A stretch of DNA of 64,000 nucleotides. Source: Hwanghaeella sp965227365. GTDB lineage: Bacteria; Pseudomonadota; Alphaproteobacteria; UBA8366; Aestuariispiraceae. Shown here piece by piece: positions 44,223 through 51,964 of this stretch; the first letter of the stretch is position 1, and each line of letters begins with the position of its first letter. A program made the translations under genes and the position numbers. The stretch is taken from the NCBI RefSeq assembly GCF_965227365.1, contig NZ_OZ245754.1:3782001-3846000 (forward strand), given 5' to 3'. Under the pieces are notes generated by a model. The model saw nothing but the letters and a program-made list of their open reading frames with translations. It had not been told where the DNA came from and did no database searches.

Positions 44223-44239
44223 ATTAGAATATTTCTAAA
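44223..44239. promoter_or_regulatory. Irr-box (ICE)-like palindrome upstream of dps
   Basis: ATTAGAATATTTCTAAA contains the perfect dyad TTAGAA-TAT-TTCTAA. It closely resembles the iron-control element recognised by Irr in alphaproteobacteria (TTTAGAA-N3-TTCTAAA as I recall it). It lies about 70 bases before the dps start and just downstream of the predicted promoter, a place suited to repression under iron limitation. Confidence 0.62.
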
Positions 44240-44307
44240 ATCGTGTTTCCGGAAGAATCTGGTCAAACGGAACACGCGCGATTTGACGGAACCAAAGGAG
44301 GTCACAG

Positions 44308-44775
44308 ATGGAAATCAACATCGGAATCAACCAGGCCGACCGAAAAGAGATTGCCGATGGCCTGTCGCGCCTGCTGGCGGACAGCTACACGCTTTACCTG
44401 AAAACGCATAACTTCCACTGGAACGTCACCGGACCGATGTTCAACACGCTGCACACAATGTTCGAAGGCCAGTACACGGAACTGGCGACGGCCGTTGATG
44501 AGATCGCGGAACGTATCCGGGCCTTGGGCGAACCCGCCCCCGGCAGCTACGCCCAATTCGCGGAACTGACGGTAATTTCGGAAGAAACCGGCACGCCAGC
44601 CGCGGAGGACATGATCCGCCAGTTGGTCGAAGGTCAGGAAGCGATCGCCCGCACCGCGCGCTCCGTCTTCCCGGCCGCCGAAAAGGCCGGCGATGAGCCG
44701 ACCGCGGACCTGCTTACTCAGCGGATCCAGTTGCACGAGAAAAACGCCTGGATGCTGCGCAGCATGTTGGCGTAA
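44308..44775 (+). CDS. dps: Dps-family DNA-protecting ferritin-like protein
   Basis: This 155-residue protein should form a 12-subunit cage that oxidises and stores iron, protecting DNA from peroxide. The ferroxidase region KTHNFHWNVTGPMFNTLH, MFEGQYTELATAVDEIAERI and the C-terminal LHEKNAWMLRSML are classic. AAAGGAGG precedes the ATG at ideal spacing. The promoter region is AT-rich and carries an Irr-like palindrome, and a strong terminator follows, so it is a single-gene unit, probably iron-regulated. Confidence 0.96.
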   Translation: MEINIGINQADRKEIADGLSRLLADSYTLYLKTHNFHWNVTGPMFNTLHTMFEGQYTELATAVDEIAERIRALGEPAPGSYAQFAELTVISEETGTPAAEDMIRQLVEGQEAIARTARSVFPAAEKAGDEPTADLLTQRIQLHEKNAWMLRSMLA

Positions 44776-44812
44776 CCGGGCCGCCGGAAGCCGATAAGCG
44801 GTGATACAAGCC

Positions 44813-44853
44813 AAAACAGCCCCGTCGGGATATACCGGTGGGGCTGTTTTTTT
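44813..44853 (+). terminator. Rho-independent terminator after dps
   Basis: AAAACAGCCCC (44813-44823) pairs with GGGGCTGTTTT (44840-44850), and the T-run extends to 44853. Confidence 0.9.
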
Positions 44854-44982
44854 CGTGCCCAGGTCGGGTCTCTCACGCCTCTGTGACTGGGCCGGAGGGC
44901 AATGCCCCTCTAAGTTCTATGGCGTTGAGGCCGACAGATCGGCCGCAAACCATTGCCGAAACGGCCCCGGGAGGAAGAAGAC

Positions 44983-45954
44983 ATGCTGATCAAGAAGCGT
45001 CGTGGATGGGAATTGCCTGAACGCACGGCGACGCCGGAAGCAACCTTCCTGAACCGTCGTCAATTGGCGAAAGGTTTGGCGGCAGGATCCATTCTGCTTG
45101 CAGGCGGGTCATTGTTCGCCGGCCGTTCAAACGCGGCCACGGAGGTTGATCCGACGGCCGACCTCTATCCGGTAAAACTGAATGGCAAATATGAGATCGA
45201 CCGGATGCTCACCGAGCCGAAATATGCGCTCACCTACAACAACTATTATGAATTCGGCACTCATAAGGGGATCGCGCAACTCGCCCAGAAACTGGAGATC
45301 CGACCCTGGACCGTCCTGATCGACGGTATGGTCGAGAAGGAACAGATGGTCGATGTCGATACGCTGATCCGCGCCATGCCGCTGGAAGAGCGTCTTTACC
45401 GGCACCGCTGTGTCGAGGCATGGTCGATGACCGTTCCGTGGAGCGGCTTTCCCCTCGCCGCCTTGGTCGACTATGCGAAGCCCCTGTCCGGCGCCAAGTT
45501 CATCCGCATGGAAACTGTGGTTCAGGAAGAAACCATGCCGGGCCTACGTTCCAGCTGGTATCCTTGGCCCTATGTCGAGGGATTGACCATGGCGGAGGCA
45601 ACGAACGAACTGGCATTCATTGCCACCGGCCTCTACGGCGCGCCGATTGCGAAGCAGAACGGGGCACCGCTGCGCCTGGTGACCCCATGGAAATACGGTT
45701 TCAAATCCATCAAGTCCCTCGTTCGATTTACCTTCACGGACCAACGCCCGGTTGGTTTTTGGGAAGAAATCCAGGGGTCTGAATATGGGTTCTGGGCGAA
45801 CGTCAATCCGGAAGTCTCGCATCCGCGATGGAGCCAAGCCCATGAAACGGTCCTCGGCACCAACGAAAAGGTGCCGACCCTGCTTTTCAACGGCTATGGC
45901 GACTATGTTGCGGATCTCTACAAGGGCATGGAGAACGAGCGTCTGTATATGTAA
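44983..45954 (+). CDS. msrP: Protein-methionine-sulfoxide reductase catalytic subunit MsrP
   Basis: This 323-residue periplasmic molybdoenzyme repairs oxidised methionines in exported proteins. It has a twin-arginine signal (LNRRQLAKGLAAGSILLAGG, residues about 23-42). The molybdenum-ligand Cys lies in YRHRCVEAWSMTVPW near residue 145. Family stretches LRSSWYPWPYVEGL, NGAPLRLVTPWKYGFKSIKS and GYGDYVADLYKGMENERL are present. GGGAGG lies 8 bases before the ATG at 44983. The haem-binding membrane partner MsrQ is not encoded beside it, which is unusual. The Moco genes at 27-29.7 kb supply its cofactor. Confidence 0.95.
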   Translation: MLIKKRRGWELPERTATPEATFLNRRQLAKGLAAGSILLAGGSLFAGRSNAATEVDPTADLYPVKLNGKYEIDRMLTEPKYALTYNNYYEFGTHKGIAQLAQKLEIRPWTVLIDGMVEKEQMVDVDTLIRAMPLEERLYRHRCVEAWSMTVPWSGFPLAALVDYAKPLSGAKFIRMETVVQEETMPGLRSSWYPWPYVEGLTMAEATNELAFIATGLYGAPIAKQNGAPLRLVTPWKYGFKSIKSLVRFTFTDQRPVGFWEEIQGSEYGFWANVNPEVSHPRWSQAHETVLGTNEKVPTLLFNGYGDYVADLYKGMENERLYM

Positions 45955-46117
45955 CCCGTCGCAGGCCACTACGCCGAAAATAAACGCCAGAATCAGCACA
46001 AAACACCGTTATACAGTGTGAACGGGGTTGATTTTGCACGCCATCTAAGTTCTTTCCCTCTCCCCGCGTAAATTGTTAGAATCCCAATAAATTGTGGCGC
46101 GACAGGGAGAGTCGCCT

Positions 46118-48019
46118 TTGTCATACAGCTATGATGTTCAGACCCGCCAAGGAAAAGATTGGCGGGCGGTTCAGAGCTTTCAAAGCCGGACCAGCGCCTT
46201 GGTGCGTGCGAACGCGCTGATCGACTCCAAGGAATCGAAGGCCGTCCGGGTCGTTCATATTCGCCGCCGCCCCAACGATACGATCAAAGAAAAAACGATC
46301 TTCGAGCAGATCGTACCGGAGCAGAAGGAGAAACCGATTGCCGCGCAATCGGTTGAGGAAGCGGCCTATTGCGAGGAAGCGGGCGATATTTTCCGTTTGG
46401 ACGCCCGGGTCACCATCTCGAAGGTGATGAGCAAGTATTTCGAGCGGAAACTGATTACCGCCTGCGAACTTATCACCGATCCCGGCAACCTGATGATGCT
46501 CGCAAGCGACAAGCCGCTGTTGAAGCAGGCCTTCACTTTCGCCGGGGTCGTCCAGGCAAAATCCCGTGGCGAAGATCAGCAGGCCCGCATCGCAGAATTG
46601 GATTCCCTGTTCAAGGATGTCAGGAAGCTCGCCGAAGAGGTTGCGGAGGGCCTTGAGCCTTTCATCGAGATCCGGGAAACGTCAGGTCTGGACGCTGCCA
46701 TCGAGGCCTTGAACGCGCTTGAGGAACCAACCCGCCGCGGCACGATGCTGGCGTTGATCGGAGACCGGTTGCGCGAGGAAGGCGACCCTTCCTTGAAAGT
46801 TTTGTCCGTGCTCGGTTTCCTGGATGATCCGAATCCGGCGACCTCGGACGAAGCGCTCGAACTGATCGACAATGTTGTAGCCGAAATGTTGAGCAGCACG
46901 GACACCCTGCGTGTCCTTCTGGGCCGCCGAACCGATTTGGGGGAGGCGCTCTCCACCGCCGCCTCCATCGCATCAGGAAAATGGCAGCCCGACAGAAGCG
47001 CGTCCGGCGCCCTGAGCAAGCTCAGCGAGGAACTGGCCAAGCACAGATTTCAGCTGTCCAAGCAGGCTTTGAACCGCTGGGTGGCGAAGGGGTTGGAATC
47101 CACGACGCCGTTGACCCGGGAAGGGCAACCCGCCGAAAGGAAGACGTTCGCCCGGCTGCTTGACGGCATGCTCGGCAATGCAGGCGTCTATGGCGGCGTG
47201 CATAGCGCGCGATGCCTGACCCAGAGGGCTCGCAGCGCCTTGGCCGCCAATTCCGATGACCAGATGCTGGAACCCGCAATCGAACGCCTAGCGGATATGA
47301 TCGAGGAACCCTCTGCGAAGCTGGGCTTCCTGCTCGATCTCTCTGCCAGCTCTATCATAAACCAGGGCAACGCGGTCACGGTTTTGCGGAAACTCGCGAA
47401 GACCCTGAACAGCTTACGCAGCCTGAGCGATTTCGTACCCAGCGCGAAGGATGAGGAAGAGGCGGAACTGGTGCGGACCCTGGTCCTCGGCAAGATCGGT
47501 GCATCGACCCTGCCGGCGGAGGTCCTGCAGGGTCTGGAAATGCGGATCAAGTCCTTGAAGCTGACCGCGGGCAAACAAGGCAAAGCCGCTGCGACGGCGC
47601 AAGAGGCGGAGAACGAGACAGAAGGCGCAGCCGCGCCGGAGCAGAAAGCTTCGAAGGCAGAGGAGCAAAAACCGAAATCCAACTTGCGCGCGTTCAAAGC
47701 CGGCGAAGTGATCTACACGCCGAATGACGACGCCAAGGAGGCCTATATCATTCGATCCGGCCTCGTGAAGATCGTCCATCCCGGGGTTGCCGGGGAAGAA
47801 CTGGAGAGATCACTGGGCCCATCTGAGGTGCTGGGGGAACTATGTCTTGCGGGTGTAGCAACACGGAAAGCCACCGCGATCGCCGCCAAGGACACGGAAG
47901 TCGTCGTCGTGCCCAAAAGCGCCTTCACGAAGCGGTTGAAAGGTATCGCCGACAACGATCGTATGATGGCGATCCTGCTGAATGCCGTTCTGAAGGAAAT
48001 GCGTAGAATGGGCGAGTGA
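46118..48019 (+). CDS. Uncharacterised protein with C-terminal cyclic nucleotide-binding domain, copy 1
   Basis: This protein of about 633 residues is mostly alpha-helical and unrelated to anything I can name up to residue 480. A charged Ala/Lys/Glu-rich linker follows, then a C-terminal CNB domain (LRAFKAGEVIYTPNDDAKEA near 523; phosphate-cassette-like GELCLAGVATRKATA). No membrane segment, kinase or cyclase domain is seen. The start is taken as the TTG at 46118, because GGGAG lies 9 bases before it and because its first residues (SYSYDVQ) then align with MNASFEVQ of copy 2; a GTG at 46094 is in frame. Shared blocks with copy 2 include LNRW, PLTREG, TQRARS and SAKLGFL. It is probably a cytosolic cAMP or cGMP effector. 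Confidence 0.78.
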   Translation: MSYSYDVQTRQGKDWRAVQSFQSRTSALVRANALIDSKESKAVRVVHIRRRPNDTIKEKTIFEQIVPEQKEKPIAAQSVEEAAYCEEAGDIFRLDARVTISKVMSKYFERKLITACELITDPGNLMMLASDKPLLKQAFTFAGVVQAKSRGEDQQARIAELDSLFKDVRKLAEEVAEGLEPFIEIRETSGLDAAIEALNALEEPTRRGTMLALIGDRLREEGDPSLKVLSVLGFLDDPNPATSDEALELIDNVVAEMLSSTDTLRVLLGRRTDLGEALSTAASIASGKWQPDRSASGALSKLSEELAKHRFQLSKQALNRWVAKGLESTTPLTREGQPAERKTFARLLDGMLGNAGVYGGVHSARCLTQRARSALAANSDDQMLEPAIERLADMIEEPSAKLGFLLDLSASSIINQGNAVTVLRKLAKTLNSLRSLSDFVPSAKDEEEAELVRTLVLGKIGASTLPAEVLQGLEMRIKSLKLTAGKQGKAAATAQEAENETEGAAAPEQKASKAEEQKPKSNLRAFKAGEVIYTPNDDAKEAYIIRSGLVKIVHPGVAGEELERSLGPSEVLGELCLAGVATRKATAIAAKDTEVVVVPKSAFTKRLKGIADNDRMMAILLNAVLKEMRRMGE

Positions 48020-48170
48020 GCGGGCCTAACGCCGCTCGTGCCTCGCTTAGCTGTTTCCAACAAAGATGCAGACAGTCTTCTACTCGGTTATTGTCCTTGT
48101 CGCGGAGGGGGTCCGCGCGGGGTCGGTTCGGTCGTGTCCGGCCCACCGGATGGGGGAAGTTCGGTAGCTG

Positions 48171-50012
48171 ATGAACGCTAGTTTCGAAGTACAAATGGAT
48201 TTGGACGGGCGTTGGCAGACCCGAGAAATCGCCGACGAAAAGGAATTCGCGCTGGCGCGGGCCAAGGCCCTTGCGGACGAAGGGCAATGCGACGGCGTAC
48301 GAGTGATCGAGACGCTGCCGAAGACGGACGGCACCAGCGCCGAGAAGACCGTGTTCGAGCAGAAGGTCACGAAGAAAAAGTCCAAACCGATTACCGCGCT
48401 GCAAGTCGACTTCTCACCGCTATGCGAAACCGTCGATCAGGTATTCGAACTGGAAGGCCGCCTGACGGCAGGCCGCATTCTGCGTGGTTATCTCGATGAA
48501 GAAGGCCTGACGATTTCGGAACTGATGACGGATTCCGGACAGCTTGCTCTGCTCGCCCGACACGAAACCATGCTGTCGCAATCGATCGGCGTGGCGTCCT
48601 CGGTGCAGGCGAAGCTGTACGATGTTCCCCAGCGCCTTCGGTCAGACAAGCTCTACGCCTTGTTTGAAGAGGTCAAAGGCATGGCTGGGGCACTTGCCGA
48701 AAAAATGCCGGCCTTCAAGACGGTTCTGGCCGAACAGGGGATTGAGGCGCTCGCGGCGGGTGTTTCGGCTTTGCCTGAAGAGCAGCGTCACGCCATGGCG
48801 GTCGCCGTCCTAGCCTCCTTGACACGGGAGGAAGGCGAACCCGGCCCCAAGGTAGAAAAACTGTTGGATCTGATTCCGCCGAAACAGCCCCTTGGCGGCC
48901 CGGCCCACGATCTGCTCGATGAAATGCTGTCGGAGATTTTGGACAGCAGCGACGGTGTTCGGGCAATCCTGGGTCACCAGCCGGACCTGGCCTCGGCCGT
49001 GACCGTCGTGTCTGGCCTCGTCTCCGGAAACGCCAGCCCCTCGGCGATGGCGCCGCCGGTGCAGGGCCGATTGCACAGCCTTTTCCGGATCCATCCCTTC
49101 CCCGCTTGCCGGGCCTCCCTGAACCGTTGGATCAGCCTTGCGCTCAACTCTCTCCAACCGCTGACACGCGAAGGCGGCGAGCAGGAAAAATCCGCCCTGG
49201 TGGATGTGTTGTCGTCGATGTTGATGGATGACGGTCTCGCCGGCGGCGCGACCACGAGCGAGGCGATCACGCAACGAGCCCGCAGCGTTCTGATAGCGGA
49301 TCCCAGCAATCAGCGGGTGGAAGACGCCATTGACACCCTTCTGCAGCTCATTCCAGCGAAATCCGCGAAGCTCGGCTATCTCGCCGATGTTTCCACGACT
49401 GATGAGGTCGGAGAACGCGGTGCGCAAAGCATCCTTCAAAAACTGGCGGAAGTGATGCGGGACATCCGTTCTCTTGGCGACCTGGCCCCGCCCGGTGCGA
49501 CCAGGAAGGAAGCCGAGGCCATACAACAACGCTTGATCAGCAAGATCGACGCCGCACCGCTGCCCGAGGAGATCAAGCAAGGATTCTCCGCCAAGATCGA
49601 AACGCTGCGGCCTGGCGGGGGAAGGTCCATGGCCCTGTCGCCGTCAACGCCGAAGCCCGGCGACAAGCAACGCAGGGTCAAAGCCGGCACGGTCATCTTC
49701 AAGGAAGGGACCCGCGGCGAAGAAGCCTTCATGATCCGCAAGGGCTCGGTCGACATCACCGTCAACTTCGAAGGCAAGGCGATGACCATCGCAACACTGG
49801 GCCCGGGCGAGATTTTCGGTGAAATGGCGCTGATCGATAATTTGCCCCGTGCGGCCGGCGCCGTCGCGGCGACCGATACGGATCTTCTGGTCGTCCGCAG
49901 TCCGCCCTTTCGCAGGCGCCTCGATGCGCTCAGCGAAAGCGATCCCGTCTTGCGTCACCTGATCGACATCTATGTCAGCCGTCTTCGCACAACGATACGA
50001 AAACTCAATTAG
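48171..50012 (+). CDS. Uncharacterised protein with C-terminal cyclic nucleotide-binding domain, copy 2
   Basis: This 613-residue paralogue of the preceding gene has the same layout. It has an N-terminal FEVQMDLDGRWQTREIADEK module, a long helical middle (LFEEVKGMAGALAEKMPAFK, then LNRWISLALNSLQPLTREGG), a short linker, and a CNB domain from about residue 501 (VKAGTVIFKEGTRGEEAFMI). Its phosphate cassette GEMALIDNLPRAAG is closer to the canonical FGE(L/M)AL...RAA pattern than that of copy 1, so nucleotide binding is more likely here. The two genes are 151 bp apart and point the same way, suggesting tandem duplication and divergence. The function is unknown. Confidence 0.8.
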   Translation: MNASFEVQMDLDGRWQTREIADEKEFALARAKALADEGQCDGVRVIETLPKTDGTSAEKTVFEQKVTKKKSKPITALQVDFSPLCETVDQVFELEGRLTAGRILRGYLDEEGLTISELMTDSGQLALLARHETMLSQSIGVASSVQAKLYDVPQRLRSDKLYALFEEVKGMAGALAEKMPAFKTVLAEQGIEALAAGVSALPEEQRHAMAVAVLASLTREEGEPGPKVEKLLDLIPPKQPLGGPAHDLLDEMLSEILDSSDGVRAILGHQPDLASAVTVVSGLVSGNASPSAMAPPVQGRLHSLFRIHPFPACRASLNRWISLALNSLQPLTREGGEQEKSALVDVLSSMLMDDGLAGGATTSEAITQRARSVLIADPSNQRVEDAIDTLLQLIPAKSAKLGYLADVSTTDEVGERGAQSILQKLAEVMRDIRSLGDLAPPGATRKEAEAIQQRLISKIDAAPLPEEIKQGFSAKIETLRPGGGRSMALSPSTPKPGDKQRRVKAGTVIFKEGTRGEEAFMIRKGSVDITVNFEGKAMTIATLGPGEIFGEMALIDNLPRAAGAVAATDTDLLVVRSPPFRRRLDALSESDPVLRHLIDIYVSRLRTTIRKLN

Positions 50013-50070
50013 CAGCTGCATCAGCTGCGAGGTGAATGATCCGACCCACAAACGCTGGACCGTCTGCCCA

Positions 50071-50200
50071 TAAAAAAAACCGCCGGTAAGACAAAGTCTT
50101 ACCGGCAAGTTGAACAGGGAGGCTTCACGTCTGGGAGACGTAAATTCCGAGGGCTGGTGTATTAACCAGCGTCGGAGGGTTGTTGCAGTGCAACAACTGA
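50071..50200 (-). ncRNA. Candidate trans-acting small RNA with CCUCC motifs
   Basis: Read leftward from about 50200, this gene-free stretch forms four consecutive hairpins: GTTGTTG/CAACAAC (50179-50197), GCTGGT/ACCAGC extended by CCGA/TCGG (50147-50175), ACGTCT/AGACGT (50127-50141), and a perfect 11-bp GCCGGTAAGAC stem (50082-50106). The last is followed by eight U, as in an intrinsic terminator. Single-stranded linkers carry CCUCC (opposite 50174-50178) and CCUCCC (opposite 50117-50122), the anti-Shine-Dalgarno motif known from alphaproteobacterial sRNA families such as alpha-r14. A promoter near 50205-50235 is not clear. The 5' end is a guess. Confidence 0.6.
50072..50106 (-). terminator. 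Strong leftward intrinsic terminator
   Basis: A perfect 11-bp stem (50082-50092 with 50096-50106) and a 3-base loop are followed, on the minus strand, by GG and eight T. There is no T-run for the plus strand, so it serves leftward transcription: the candidate sRNA and possibly read-through from the TerB-like gene. Confidence 0.88.
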
Positions 50201-50349
50201 AGCACGTGTTATGTATGCTCCCGCAGACTCAATTTCCAGCATCGGAATTACAACGCAGCTATGCGAAAACCGCATGGCTTAACACAAAAGCTCTACCAAA
50301 GTTTCATTTGCTTTTGATGCAAATGTGATCCTATCGGCCGCCTGTCGGG

Positions 50350-50754
50350 TCAGCCTACGCTGTAACGCGCGCGCGCCCCGCGCTCGATCGCCGCGGCCGT
50401 CAACCGGTCGATCTCCAGATGGTAGCGCAGCATTTCGAGAATCCGCAGTTCTTCCTGCGCCGCGTGCAGATCGGCGGCGGCGACATCAACGGCCAGCGCG
50501 TAAGCGGTTTCACGCAAGGATTCCGGCAAGGCGGCATGAACCTGATTCAAGACGGTCTCCAAACCGTCTTCTTCACCCAGCATTTCCGCGCATTCCGCGG
50601 CGACGACCGGCAATGTCTGCTCGTCGAACCCTCGAAACGCGGGAAGGTGGCGCACGACGTCACCGATGGTCTGCAACTCCGCATCGGTCATCTCCTGGTC
50701 CGCCGCCGAGGTGATAACCATGGTGTAGATCAAGGCGGCATGCTTGCTGATCAT
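50350..50754 (-). CDS. TerB-family (tellurite resistance-like) protein
   Basis: This 134-residue all-helical protein of the TerB/DUF533 group has AALIYTMVITSAADQEMTDAEL near the start (written in part), where the Asp/Glu residues form the metal-binding face. The second half, ALAVDVAAADLHAAQEELRIL, repeats that pattern, and LRYHLEIDRLTAAAIERG ends it. TerB-like proteins bind metal ions and appear in stress and membrane contexts, but single TerB domains without other ter genes have no established role. Several hundred bases to its left lies the candidate sRNA terminator on the same strand. Confidence 0.8.
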   Translation of the reverse strand: MISKHAALIYTMVITSAADQEMTDAELQTIGDVVRHLPAFRGFDEQTLPVVAAECAEMLGEEDGLETVLNQVHAALPESLRETAYALAVDVAAADLHAAQEELRILEMLRYHLEIDRLTAAAIERGARARYSVG

Positions 50755-51016
50755 TCGCTTATTGTCCTTCCGAAAGGTGTGGATGGGATGGAGGCGACCA
50801 GAAAACGCCCGCCCTACCCTGACTTCATTTGACGTTCGACCACCCTGGTATGGTCACGGACCCGGCGATCGTCAAGGGAATGCGGGTGCGTTGCGCCCAT
50901 CGGACCCCCGAGATTTCCGCTCCGGAGCGGAGGAATTCCGCCGTTATCACGCTGCGTTCTCCCGGGACGGCAACAATCGGCTCGACTAAGCCCGTAACAA
51001 CAAGTATGGCAACTGC

Positions 51017-51964
51017 ATGCTCGCCGTTGCCGACCCCTCCATGCTGGACGTTTCCCTGCCGGTATTTGCCATCATTCTGATCGGCTATATCTGCGGCCGT
51101 TTCCGCCTTTTAGGGGAAGGCGCCGCCACGGCGGTCAACGGATACACCTACTACGCCGCAATGCCGGCCCTGTTCCTGGGCGCGATTACCTCATCCGGCT
51201 TTTCGCTGGCGGATCACCTCGACTACATATCCGTAATTGTCGGCGCACAGCTGGCGATCTTCGGCATATCGATGCTCAGCGCGACCATCCTGTTCCCGGG
51301 CAGTCTCGGCGCTCATTCCTTGCACTCCCTGTCGGCGACTCTGACCAACAGCGGCTATATCGGCATCCCGATGATGGCGCTTGCCTATGGGGAGCCGGGC
51401 GTTCTGCTCGCCATCATCGCGACCTTGGTGAACGGAGTTGTCTTCCTGACGATCGGTTCGATCTTACTGGAACTGGACAAGGCGGACCACAAAGGCGTCG
51501 CGGCCATGGCCCTCGTGACCCTGACAGGCGTGTTGAAAAGCCCCCTTGTCCTGGCAGCATTGGCGGGCGTCATCCTATCGGCTTTCAACCTCGATCTGCC
51601 GGGACCGGCCCGGTCGGTCGTCGACCTGCTGGGCACGACGGCGGGGCCCTGCGCGCTGTTCGCCATCGGTCTGTTCCTGGTCGGACAGAGGATCACCACC
51701 GGGGCTGCCGAGGTCGCCTGGGTGACCTTCGTCAAACTGTTGTTGCTGCCGCTGGTGACCTGGGTGATCGTCCTGTTCCTGATCCCGCTGCCGCCGATGG
51801 AAACCGCCACGGCCGTCCTGATGACGGCGATGCCGACGGGAAGCCTTGTTTTCGTGCTGAGCGAGCGCCACGGCGTTTTCGCGGCCCGTTCCGTGGCCAT
51901 CGTCCTGGTAACGACGGTCTTTTCCTGCCTCACCGTGTCAGGATTGCTCGCGGTTTTCCTTTAG
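51017..51964 (+). CDS. AEC-family (auxin efflux carrier-like) transporter
   Basis: This 315-residue inner-membrane protein has about ten hydrophobic helices in two five-helix repeats, for example LPVFAIILIGYICGRF near residue 14 and ATLTNSGYIGIPMMALAYG near 112, the latter being the AEC crossover motif N-x-G-x-x-G-x-P. Bacterial members export or import small organic acids such as malonate or malate. Start ATG candidates are 51017 and an ATG eight codons later (MLDVSLPVF). The last 27 bases overlap the convergent helicase gene. The substrate is unknown. Confidence 0.87.
   Translation: MLAVADPSMLDVSLPVFAIILIGYICGRFRLLGEGAATAVNGYTYYAAMPALFLGAITSSGFSLADHLDYISVIVGAQLAIFGISMLSATILFPGSLGAHSLHSLSATLTNSGYIGIPMMALAYGEPGVLLAIIATLVNGVVFLTIGSILLELDKADHKGVAAMALVTLTGVLKSPLVLAALAGVILSAFNLDLPGPARSVVDLLGTTAGPCALFAIGLFLVGQRITTGAAEVAWVTFVKLLLLPLVTWVIVLFLIPLPPMETATAVLMTAMPTGSLVFVLSERHGVFAARSVAIVLVTTVFSCLTVSGLLAVFL

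Noticed and set aside
48810..49580. A 256-codon open frame on the minus strand inside CNB-domain copy 2
   Set aside because: Copy 2 is supported by paralogy with copy 1; the antisense frame has no counterpart in copy 1.
50110..50328. A 72-codon open frame on the plus strand in the sRNA region
   Set aside because: It runs through the hairpins of the candidate sRNA, has no ribosome site at its start, and shows no protein-like pattern.
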